A DNA stretch of 64,000 bases from Desulfotignum sp. (GTDB lineage: Bacteria; Desulfobacterota; Desulfobacteria; Desulfobacterales; Desulfobacteraceae). Position numbers and translations under genes: made by a program. The notes under the pieces were generated by a model. The model was not told the origin of the DNA. It made no database searches and was given only the letters and a program-made list of their open reading frames with translations. The stretch covers positions 1 to 64,000 of the forward strand of contig JAGYOW010000005.1 in NCBI GenBank assembly GCA_018399285.1, written 5' to 3'. Below, one piece after another: positions 10,725 to 17,614 of this stretch. The number at the start of each line of letters is the position of its first letter. Position 1 is the first letter of the stretch.

Positions 10725-10884
10725 TTTCAGGTGCTGCCCACGCAGTCAAAAGGGAACCCTGTGAAAGTCAGGGACGGTCCCGCCGCTGTAACCGGGGATG
10801 AACGCCACACACAACCACTGATGAGACATACACGGGAAGGGGTGGCTGGTAAAAAGATCCGGAAGTCAGAAGACCTGCCTGAAC
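10725..10884 (+). ncRNA. Cobalamin (AdoCbl) riboswitch aptamer
   Basis: The segment contains the conserved cobalamin-riboswitch blocks in order: AGGGAACCCTGTGAAAG, then TCAGGGAC with GGTCCCGCCGCTGTAACC, a variable arm, and the distal GGAAGTCAGAAGACCTGCCT (10861-10880). These are the parts that fold around adenosylcobalamin. It lies 330 nt before cobO, and a strong intrinsic terminator sits 60 nt beyond its end, so I infer that cobO-cobQ are shut off at transcription when B12 is abundant. The boundaries are by eye. Confidence 0.92.
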
Positions 10885-10943
10885 AGTTGATCGTATGCTA
10901 GCGAGGACTTGGAGTGATCAACAAAATGAGGACAAAAACGGTT

Positions 10944-10974
10944 CCCATATCAGTGTTACTGGTATGGGTTTTTT
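10944..10974 (+). terminator. Riboswitch expression platform: intrinsic terminator
   Basis: CCCATATCAG (10944-10953) pairs with CTGGTATGGG (10959-10968) around a 5-nt loop, giving ten pairs with one G-U, followed by six T (10969-10974). It lies between the B12 aptamer and cobO, as expected for transcription attenuation. The antiterminator partner could be the TGCTAGCGAGG region just before it, but I have not folded it. Confidence 0.82.
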
Positions 10975-10998
10975 AATGCCTTGACAACAGGATGACTC

Positions 10999-11199
10999 AT
11001 GTTCTCCAGTATATCGGTTGCCATACCCGGAGGGAAAACAGGATATCTGGTGGTTCTGTTTTCCCTCTTCCTTCCGGGGGTCGGGCTGATATCTCTGCCA
11101 CGGCATTTAAAGAATGTTTCACATGAAACACATCCCCACATCCCATTTGACACCTTGGTTGATTTTCATACCACTTCGCTGTCACATGCCGGCAAATAA
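10999..11199 (+). CDS. Doubtful small membrane ORF in the cobO leader
   Basis: A 66-codon frame between the riboswitch terminator and cobO. It would encode one hydrophobic segment (about residues 15-35, YLVVLFSLFLPGVGLISL) and a His-rich tail (five His). That layout is loosely like the small cobalt-uptake protein CbtB, which is also often under B12 riboswitches. Against it: only a weak AGGATG precedes the ATG, there is no convincing CbtB signature, no cbtA follows, and the frame contains the parS-like palindrome. It may be untranslated leader. Confidence 0.2.
   Translation: MFSSISVAIPGGKTGYLVVLFSLFLPGVGLISLPRHLKNVSHETHPHIPFDTLVDFHTTSLSHAGK
11115..11130. other. parS-like site (ParB-binding palindrome)
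   Basis: TGTTTCACATGAAACA differs at one central base from the chromosomal ParB/Spo0J recognition sequence TGTTTCACGTGAAACA. The arms TGTTTCA and TGAAACA are perfect inverted repeats. It lies in the noncoding (or doubtful coding) leader of cobO. dnaN-gyrB and minCDE occur in the same window, in keeping with an origin-proximal location. No parA or parB gene is in the window. Confidence 0.6.
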
Positions 11200-11213
11200 A
11201 ATCAGGAGAGACC

Positions 11214-11726
11214 ATGAAGGGATATATACAGATATATACGGGAAACGGAAAGGGCAAAACCACGGCTGCATTAGGACTGGCTCTGCGGGGGGCCGGGGCC
11301 GGACTTCAGGTGTTTGTGGGACAGTTCCTCAAGCAGGGAGTGTATTCGGAAATCAAGGGATTATCCTTATTTGAAAATGTGACCGTGGAACAGTTCGGCA
11401 TGGGCAAATTTGTCAGAGGAATGCCGTCTGAAGATGAAAAAGCGGCGGCCCGGAAGGGATATGCCCGATTGTGCAAGATTTTGAAAGCCAATGCCCATGA
11501 CCTGGTGATCGTGGACGAAGGCAATGTGGCGGTTGCCTGCCAGCTGTTGACCGAAAATGAACTGCTGGGTCTCATGGATCTGAAACCGGATAATGTGGAA
11601 CTGGTGATCACAGGCAGAGACGCATCCGCCGCAGTGATCACCCGGGCGGACCTGGTCACTGAGATGAAAGAGATTAAACACTATTATCATCAGGGTGTCA
11701 CGGCCCGCAAAGGCATTGAAAAATGA
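11214..11726 (+). CDS. cobO: Cob(I)yrinic acid a,c-diamide adenosyltransferase
   Basis: This 170-residue enzyme attaches the 5'-deoxyadenosyl ligand from ATP to cob(I)alamin precursors (CobO/BtuR/CobA type). The P-loop variant GNGKGKTTAALG is at residues 10-21, GQFLKQG follows near 40, and VIVDEGNVA near 103 is the acidic metal-binding segment. AGGAG precedes the ATG by 7 nt. It is the first gene behind the B12 riboswitch and terminator and overlaps cobQ by 4 nt (ATGA), so both genes respond to cobalamin. Confidence 0.95.
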   Translation: MKGYIQIYTGNGKGKTTAALGLALRGAGAGLQVFVGQFLKQGVYSEIKGLSLFENVTVEQFGMGKFVRGMPSEDEKAAARKGYARLCKILKANAHDLVIVDEGNVAVACQLLTENELLGLMDLKPDNVELVITGRDASAAVITRADLVTEMKEIKHYYHQGVTARKGIEK

Positions 11727-13189
11727 ACGCACCGCACATCGCCGTTCTGGGTACGGGATCGGATGTGGGCAAAAGCATTATTGCGGCGGGCATCTGCCGG
11801 TATCTGGCGGACAAAGGTCAGCGGGTGGCACCTTTTAAAGCCCAGAACATGTCCAATAATTCCGGCATCACCCCGGAAGGCCTGGAGATCGGCCGGGCAC
11901 AGATCGTCCAGGCCGAGGCGGCCCGGATCGCGCCCCATGTAAACATGAATCCCATTTTATTGAAACCGTTTGGAGACAAACTATCCCAGGTCGTTCTGAA
12001 CGGAAAGGTTCATGGCAACCACACCGCCATGGATTACCATACCAGAAAAGCATTTTATTTTGAAAAAGCGTGTCAGGCGTTTGACACCCTGGCTGCCGGA
12101 TATGACCGCATCGTTCTGGAAGGGGCCGGATCCTGTGCCGAAGTCAACCTCATGGATACGGACATTGTCAATTTCCCCATGGCCCGATATGCCGATGCCG
12201 ATGTCATTTTAACCGCAGACATTCACCGGGGCGGGGTATTCGCCCAGGTGGTGGGGACCCTGGCCTGCCTGCCGGATGATTATCGTGACATGGTCAAAGG
12301 GATCATTATCAACCGGTTCCGGGGAGATATCGATTTGTTCAGACAAGGCAAGGCTTGGATAGAACAGCACACCGGCAAACCGGTTTTAGGGGTTTTGCCC
12401 TGGTATTCTCATTTTAAAATTGATGCCGAAGATTCGGTTGAAATAGAAAAAATAAATGATTTCAAATCATTAGAAAAAAACACCCCTGCTGTTGCTATCT
12501 TAAGACTGCCCCACATCGCCAATTTCACCGATTTTCATGCCCTGGCCAGAATCCATGGCCTGCAAACGGTTTTCATTGATTCGCCAAAACAGCTGGACCG
12601 GTTTACCGCCATCATCATTCCGGGTTCCAAAAATACCCGAAAAGACTTAACCTGGGTCATGGACCGGTTTGAAAATCCGCTGAATGACTATGTGCGCAAG
12701 GGGGGCCATGTTTTCGGCATCTGCGGCGGATACCAGATGCTGGGACAATGGGTAAAAGATCCAAACGGGCTGGAAGGTTCCCCGGGACAGACCCGGGGAC
12801 TGGGGCTGCTGCCGGTCCAAACCCTGCTGCAATCCCCCAAAACCACCACATTAAGCGAGTTCAGATGGGGCGATGCCTATGGCAGAGGATATGAAATTCA
12901 CATGGGTGCCACGCAGCTGACCGGCGGCGTTCCGTTTATCCGCATTGTTTCCAGAAATGGCATCCCCGTAAAAGAAACCGACGGATGCCTGGCAGACAAT
13001 GGTCAAGTGGCCGGTACTTATGTTCACGGATTTTTTGATTTCAACACCATTATCAAAAAATGGTTTGATTTAATCGGATTGGCTCATCCTTTGGATTTTT
13101 CAATTGACGCAGCCATTGAAAAAGACAAGGATTACGATCAGTTGAAAAAACATATTGAAACCTATCTGGATCTGAAAACACTGATTTAA
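11723..13189 (+). CDS. cobQ: Cobyric acid synthase
   Basis: CobQ/CbiP amidates side chains b, d, e and g of adenosylcobyrinic diamide with glutamine-derived ammonia to give adenosylcobyric acid. The 488-residue length is typical. The N-terminal P-loop-like synthetase domain starts with GTGSDVGKSIIAAGICR, and KAQNMSNNSG is the family signature. The C-terminal class I amidotransferase-like domain has HVFGICGGYQMLG near residue 335 with its nucleophile Cys, and GTYVHGFFD carries the later His. Start and cobO stop overlap as ATGA. It is the last gene of the riboswitch operon. Confidence 0.95.
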   Translation: MNAPHIAVLGTGSDVGKSIIAAGICRYLADKGQRVAPFKAQNMSNNSGITPEGLEIGRAQIVQAEAARIAPHVNMNPILLKPFGDKLSQVVLNGKVHGNHTAMDYHTRKAFYFEKACQAFDTLAAGYDRIVLEGAGSCAEVNLMDTDIVNFPMARYADADVILTADIHRGGVFAQVVGTLACLPDDYRDMVKGIIINRFRGDIDLFRQGKAWIEQHTGKPVLGVLPWYSHFKIDAEDSVEIEKINDFKSLEKNTPAVAILRLPHIANFTDFHALARIHGLQTVFIDSPKQLDRFTAIIIPGSKNTRKDLTWVMDRFENPLNDYVRKGGHVFGICGGYQMLGQWVKDPNGLEGSPGQTRGLGLLPVQTLLQSPKTTTLSEFRWGDAYGRGYEIHMGATQLTGGVPFIRIVSRNGIPVKETDGCLADNGQVAGTYVHGFFDFNTIIKKWFDLIGLAHPLDFSIDAAIEKDKDYDQLKKHIETYLDLKTLI

Positions 13190-13214
13190 AAAATAGTTTG
13201 CAGACAACGACTTG

Positions 13215-13248
13215 ATTGTTTCAATGATTCAACATGATCTGAAACAAT
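13215..13248. repeat. Inverted repeat at the cobQ/thpR convergence
   Basis: ATTGTTTCA (13215-13223) and TGAAACAAT (13240-13248) are perfect 9-nt inverted arms around 16 nt. It sits between the converging cobQ and thpR ends, overlapping the last codons of thpR, and could act as a weak bidirectional terminator. There is no T run. Confidence 0.4.
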
Positions 13249-13802
13249 GGAGAATGCACCGCGCCTTGCGGTTGAAGCCGGCTTTTGTACAAGACAAGGC
13301 GGTTAACCGGAAACGCATGCGAAGATTTGCTTTCAAAACGCTTGATCACAGAAATCATATCATGCGGCCGGACCGGTTTTTTAATACGCGCCAAAGTAAT
13401 ATGCGGAAAAAATGGCCGGGATTGTGCCGGAATACCCATGGGGTGAAGCTTTTTTTCCAGATCCGTCACAAGCTGCATCAGATGTTCTGTCTGTCCATGA
13501 ATACCGATCCATACGATCCGGGCGTTTCTGACATTAGAAAAGACACCGATACCTCCGGCTCTCAGAGCAAATGCCGGATATGCGCCGGAAAATGCCGCCA
13601 TGACAGATTGAATGGCTATCAGCAACTCCCTGGGGGTCGGACCTAAAAATTTCAGTGTCAAATGAAACATTTCCGGATTGGGCCATGCAGCAATCCATCC
13701 GGCTGATTTAAGTTCAGACTGGATATCTGATATAAACCGTTTGACAGAATCGGGCAACGGTATGGCAATAAACGTCCGGACAACATCTGACGATTCAGCC
13801 AT
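13221..13802 (-). CDS. thpR: RNA 2',3'-cyclic phosphodiesterase (ThpR/LigT family)
   Basis: A 2H-phosphoesterase of about 193 residues that opens 2',3'-cyclic phosphates on RNA ends. Both catalytic tetrapeptides are present: HLTL in the MFHLTLKFLG segment and HITL in FFPHITLARIK. RTFIAIPLP at the N-terminus is the usual first strand. The frame extends further upstream, but I place the start at 13802 (MAESSDVVRTF), since the upstream part lies inside the preceding gene and matches no 2H protein. It overlaps the MoaD/ThiS-like gene by 8 nt, implying coupling. Confidence 0.88.
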   Translation of the reverse strand: MAESSDVVRTFIAIPLPDSVKRFISDIQSELKSAGWIAAWPNPEMFHLTLKFLGPTPRELLIAIQSVMAAFSGAYPAFALRAGGIGVFSNVRNARIVWIGIHGQTEHLMQLVTDLEKKLHPMGIPAQSRPFFPHITLARIKKPVRPHDMISVIKRFESKSSHAFPVNRLVLYKSRLQPQGAVHSPLFQIMLNH

Positions 13803-14082
13803 GACGCTTGTTTTTGAATCCCAGAAGCACCCGGTAGGGTCCCGGTGTTCCCTGGGGAACAAATGCCACACGATCCTGATCTTTGAGAACCGTTGAAAAA
13901 GGCTGGACACGGCCGTTAACAAACACCACTTCCACATCCTCGAGGGTCAGCCGCATCTGATGCACCAGCATTTCAGCGGTGGTACCGTCGGGAATGGACA
14001 GCGAGACATTGGTATAAGGCAGATTTTTCTGATGAAGTTTTTTTTGTAAAAATGAAAATGCATTAAACGTAATTGTCGGCAT
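13795..14082 (-). CDS. MoaD/ThiS-family ubiquitin-like protein
   Basis: A 95-residue beta-grasp protein: IPDGTTAEMLVHQM, then VEVVFVNGRVQPFSTVLKD and DRVAFVPQGTPGPY are the standard ThiS/MoaD strands. Classical sulfur carriers end in Gly-Gly; this one ends in KNKRHG, with a GTPGPY motif 17 residues earlier, so it may not be activated as a thiocarboxylate without processing. Such variants are common in anaerobes with tungsten or molybdenum aldehyde oxidoreductases, one of which lies 9 kb away; the link is inference. It is the first gene of a two-gene unit with thpR and is divergent from the sensor kinase. Confidence 0.75.
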   Translation of the reverse strand: MPTITFNAFSFLQKKLHQKNLPYTNVSLSIPDGTTAEMLVHQMRLTLEDVEVVFVNGRVQPFSTVLKDQDRVAFVPQGTPGPYRVLLGFKNKRHG

Positions 14083-14167
14083 GGTTGTTCTCCTTTTGAT
14101 TCATTTTATCCAATGCCTGATATATTCTCAATTGAAAAAATATGAAACTTCTGCCTATATGTAACAG

Positions 14168-16288
14168 ATGCGTCTTCGTTTGATCATATTGATTCTGGCA
14201 ATCTTTGCTTTTTTGTCCGTATCCACGGGAGGGTGGCTGTTTTATTATTCGTTTCGCAAGGCCAGCATTCAGACCGGGGAAACCCAGGCAATTGTGCAAT
14301 TGAAACTGCTGACCGACCAGTTGGCGACCTCCCTGTCTGAACATATCAAATCCGTTCGTGTGCTGTCCCGGATCAAAGAACTGGAAACCGTTCTTGTGGA
14401 CACAAACCTGGAAACACTTTTCAAAGCCAACCAGATTCTGGATATGTTTACCCGATCCCTGGAGATAGATGTCAGCTATCTGATGGACCTGAAGGGCAAT
14501 ACCATCTGTTCGAGCAACCGGAATCAGTTTGACAGTTTTGTGGGCCATGATTTTTCTTTCAGACCCTATTTCACATCCGCCATCCAGGGGCAACCGGACA
14601 GTTACCTCGCCCTTGGCGTTACTTCCATGAAACGGGGCATATATTACAGCCATCCGGTGTATCATCCGGAAAAAAAGGAAATCATCGGGGTGGCCGTGCT
14701 AAAATCATCCATTGAGTTTCTGGAAACCACCTTGTTTTCAAATCCGGAACACCTGCTTTTCTTTGTCAGCCCTAATGGAATTATTTTCATCAGCAATCAA
14801 TCCCGATACCGGTTTAAACTGCTGTGGCCTGTGGATGATGAAACAAGAGACCAGATTGTCCAATCCCGTCAATTCGGCAACGGCCCCTGGGACTGGTCCG
14901 GATTTCACCGGACACAGACCAAAGACCAAGTCACGGATCAAAACAAAGAGGCATATCTATATACCTCTTTGTCAGTACCCCGGTATCCCGACTGGCGCGT
15001 GGTGTCTTTGAAAAACAAAAAACTGCTTGAAAAGCAGTTTTCCGCCCCGTTCCTCAAAGGGATCGGACCGGGGGTGATCTTTATTACCAGTATGGCGGGC
15101 ATCCTGGTTTTTTTTCTGTATCAGCAGGCCGCTAAAGAAATCAGTCAGCGAAAAACAGCCGAGGAAAAACTGCGGATCAGTGAGCAGCGATATCGACACA
15201 TTTACCATAAAACGCCGATCATGCTCCATTCCATTGACACCAATGGAAAAATTATCCGGGTGTCCGATCACTGGGTGGATGTCATGGGATATGATCGAGA
15301 TGAGGTCATCGGGCGGCATTTGACGGATTTTTTCACTCCGGAATCCAAAAAATATGCCTTGTCAAAGGTCTTTCCTCAATTTTTCAACACCGGGTTTTTC
15401 AAAGATATCCCCTATACCTATGTGAAAAGAAACAAAGATAAAATGGATATTCTTCTTTCCAGTTACGGGGTCAGAGATGTGACAGGCCGGGTAGTTCGTT
15501 CTTTGGCGGTGAGTGTGGATGTGACGGAAAAAAACCGAACCCAGAAAGATCTGGAACATGCCAAGGAAAAACTGGCCCGATACTCCCATGATCTGGAAAA
15601 ACAAGTGCGCCTGAGAACAGCACAACTGGAAAAAGCTCAGAGCAGCCTGAAAAATTTATCCAAAAACATCATTGCTTCCCAGGAACGGGAAAAAGAACAG
15701 GTGGCCCGGGAACTTCATGACCATCTGGGGCAGGTATTGACCGCATTACGCATCGATGTGATGTGGGTGAAAAACCATTTTACATCCTCTCCGGATCAGG
15801 CCGTGGACCGGGCAGAAAAAATGAGTCTGCTCATTGACAAAACCATTCAGGATGTCAGGGATATGGCTTATCGGCTCCGCCCCAGAGTGCTGGATGACCT
15901 GGGCCTGTCAGATGCTCTGGAATCGCTGGTATCTGATTTTGAAAAACGATCCAATGTCTCCTGTGTCTTTCGCCGGGATGTCATCCCGCAGATCGATAAA
16001 ACGCTGGCCACCGCCCTTTACCGAATCGGGCAGGAAGCGGTCACCAATGCCATCCGCCATGCTGAAGCCTCCACCATTATCGTTGAGCTGAGAATAGATA
16101 CCAAAGGACTGGTATTAACTGTGGAAGATAACGGTATCGGCTTTATTCCCAATGAAAACAGAACCGGATTCGGGCTGGAAGGCATGATGGAGCGGGCCAA
16201 TCTGGCAGGCGGATGGCTGGATATTTCGTCTAATAAAGGCAGCGGAACTCGAATCACCTGCAAGGTAAACGTGGAGGGATGGTCATGA
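14168..16288 (+). CDS. Membrane sensor histidine kinase (Cache-PAS-HisKA_3)
   Basis: A 706-residue NarL-group sensor. Transmembrane helix 1 is at residues 5-27 (LIILILAIFAFLSV), and a large periplasmic dCache-like region with SYLMDLKGNTICSSNR follows. Transmembrane helix 2 is near 299-318 (VIFITSMAGILVFF), then comes a PAS domain (about 340-455, DTNGKIIRVSDHWVDVMGYDR). After a coiled coil, HisKA_3 has the phospho-acceptor His517 in RELHDHLGQVLTALR, and HATPase_c contains EAVTNAIRHAEAS and DNGIGF. The ligand is unknown; Cache domains usually sense small organic molecules. It overlaps the response regulator by 4 nt. Confidence 0.92.
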   Translation: MRLRLIILILAIFAFLSVSTGGWLFYYSFRKASIQTGETQAIVQLKLLTDQLATSLSEHIKSVRVLSRIKELETVLVDTNLETLFKANQILDMFTRSLEIDVSYLMDLKGNTICSSNRNQFDSFVGHDFSFRPYFTSAIQGQPDSYLALGVTSMKRGIYYSHPVYHPEKKEIIGVAVLKSSIEFLETTLFSNPEHLLFFVSPNGIIFISNQSRYRFKLLWPVDDETRDQIVQSRQFGNGPWDWSGFHRTQTKDQVTDQNKEAYLYTSLSVPRYPDWRVVSLKNKKLLEKQFSAPFLKGIGPGVIFITSMAGILVFFLYQQAAKEISQRKTAEEKLRISEQRYRHIYHKTPIMLHSIDTNGKIIRVSDHWVDVMGYDRDEVIGRHLTDFFTPESKKYALSKVFPQFFNTGFFKDIPYTYVKRNKDKMDILLSSYGVRDVTGRVVRSLAVSVDVTEKNRTQKDLEHAKEKLARYSHDLEKQVRLRTAQLEKAQSSLKNLSKNIIASQEREKEQVARELHDHLGQVLTALRIDVMWVKNHFTSSPDQAVDRAEKMSLLIDKTIQDVRDMAYRLRPRVLDDLGLSDALESLVSDFEKRSNVSCVFRRDVIPQIDKTLATALYRIGQEAVTNAIRHAEASTIIVELRIDTKGLVLTVEDNGIGFIPNENRTGFGLEGMMERANLAGGWLDISSNKGSGTRITCKVNVEGWS

Positions 16289-16961
16289 TCACTGTGTTGC
16301 TGGCCGACGATCACAGTATTGTCAGAGACGGATTGCGGCGCGTTCTGGAAGACAGCTCCGGTATCAAGGTCATTGCCGAAGCGTCCGATGGAGAAACCGC
16401 ATTTGATCTGGCCATGACTAAACAACCGGATGTGGCTGTTATCGACATATCCATGCCCGGCATGGATGGGTTGGAAGTGGTGGCACGCATGAACAGTTAC
16501 TGCCCAAAAATCCCGGTACTTATTTTAACGATGCATGAAGAGGAACAATATGTGATCCGGGTTGGAAGCCGGCGCCATGGGATATGTCACTAAACAGTCC
16601 GCACCCGAGCAGCTGGTGGCGGCAGTAAAAAATTCATTCCGGGGTCGGCATCTGACGGAAAAGCCAGTGAAGCACTGGCCCTGCGTTTCATTCGGGGCGA
16701 CAAAAACAAACACGGCATGGAATCTTTATCCATGCGCGAACTCCAGGTATTGCGCAAACTGGCCACCGGAAGTACGAACCGGGAAATTGCCATCACTTAC
16801 AATATCAGTGTTAAAACCGTGGATACCTATCGGTCCAGGCTCTTGAAAAAACTGAACCTGAGAAACAACGCGCGGATCTGTCCAGGTATGCCATCCAGAA
16901 TCACCTGGTGGAATTTAATCCGACAGATTCAGCCGGGAAAATTGGTGAAAATTTTATTTAA
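16285..16961 (+). pseudogene. NarL/LuxR-type response regulator, frameshifted
   Basis: The cognate regulator of the preceding kinase. The receiver domain is clean to about 16555: DDHSIVRDG, phospho-acceptor Asp54 in VIDISMPGMDGLE, and LILTMHEEE. The frame then changes near 16560 (AGAMGYVTKQSAPEQLV continues in another frame), again near 16665, and again near 16870 in the last helix. The LuxR HTH is readable: LSMRELQVLRKLATGSTNREIA and VKTVDTYRSRLLKKL. The start at 16285 (ATGA overlap with the kinase stop) is more likely than the ATG at 16279. Three separate small indels in 350 nt, continuing into the neighbouring gene, point to poor sequence rather than gene loss. Confidence 0.85.
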
Positions 16962-16968
16962 CGTGGAT

Positions 16969-17446
16969 TTACTCCATCTCCTCGTGAGAAATCCCCTGTT
17001 CCGCTTCCACAAGCATCTCCATGACATGGCAATTAAATCATCCCGAAAAGATTTGGCTTTGTGTGTGTCAGATAAACCAGTTTGCTGCGCTTGTCGGACC
17101 GGTCCGGCACACGAAGCACGATATTCTTTTTTTCCAGCACATTGAGCAACCGGGTGATGGCAGCCTTGTCCTTGACCGACACGTTGGAAAGTTCCTGCTG
17201 GGTCTGCCCGTCTTTTCGGTATAAATGGACCAGGATGCTCCATTGTTCATAACTGACATCAAATCCGGCATCTGCAAATTTTTTGGTCAGCCGTTTAATG
17301 ATGGCCCGGGAAGTTCTGCCCACCAGATAGGCAATGGATGTGTCAATAACCCGTTCAAATGTTTCCAGTTCCAGTGTATCCGAAGGGGAAGCCGTAAATT
17401 CAGGTACCAATTGAGTCTGTTTCATGTCTATTTTTTCCATTACCAT
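16969..17446 (-). pseudogene. MarR-family transcriptional regulator, C-terminus frameshifted
   Basis: A winged-helix regulator: SYEQWSILVHLYRKDGQTQQ, then VSVKDKAAITRLLNVLEKKN and RVPDRSDKRSKLVYLT are the MarR recognition helix and wing. After LVYLTH (about 17063) one or more indels move the reading into other frames, where SFRDDLIA and then MEMLVEAEQGISHEEME plus a stop at 16969 complete a normal MarR length of near 150. The effector is unknown. It lies downstream of the TRAP operon on the same strand, past a terminator. Several starts are possible (17446, 17440, 17425); a palindrome overlaps the first two, suggesting self-regulation. Confidence 0.82.
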
Positions 17447-17452
17447 GGTAAT
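17439..17452. promoter_or_regulatory. Palindrome at the marR start, possible autoregulatory operator
   Basis: ATTACCATGGTAAT is a perfect 14-nt palindrome overlapping the candidate start codons of the MarR gene. MarR proteins bind palindromes of this size at their own promoters. No second copy was seen in the TRAP promoter region. Confidence 0.4.
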
Positions 17453-17537
17453 TGTCAGCGATTTTGGTAAGTTTGGACTTAATATGACTGAAAAAAGTTG
17501 ATATGGCAACTAAATTTTGCTCGTCAGAACAATGGGC

Positions 17538-17597
17538 ATAAAAAAAGCCGCTTCCCCCCGGAAGCATGGATCGCTCGGGGAAAACGGCTTTTTGCCG
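17538..17597. terminator. Bidirectional terminator between TRAP operon and marR
   Basis: AAAAAAAGCCGCTTCCCCCC pairs with GGGGAAAACGGCTTTTT across an internal loop; the outer AAAAAGCCG/CGGCTTTTT arms are perfect. On the minus strand it follows the TRAP permease stop (17615) and gives a T run, so it ends the transporter transcript before marR. Confidence 0.75.
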
Positions 17598-17614
17598 GAC
17601 AAAAACAGGCCGAA

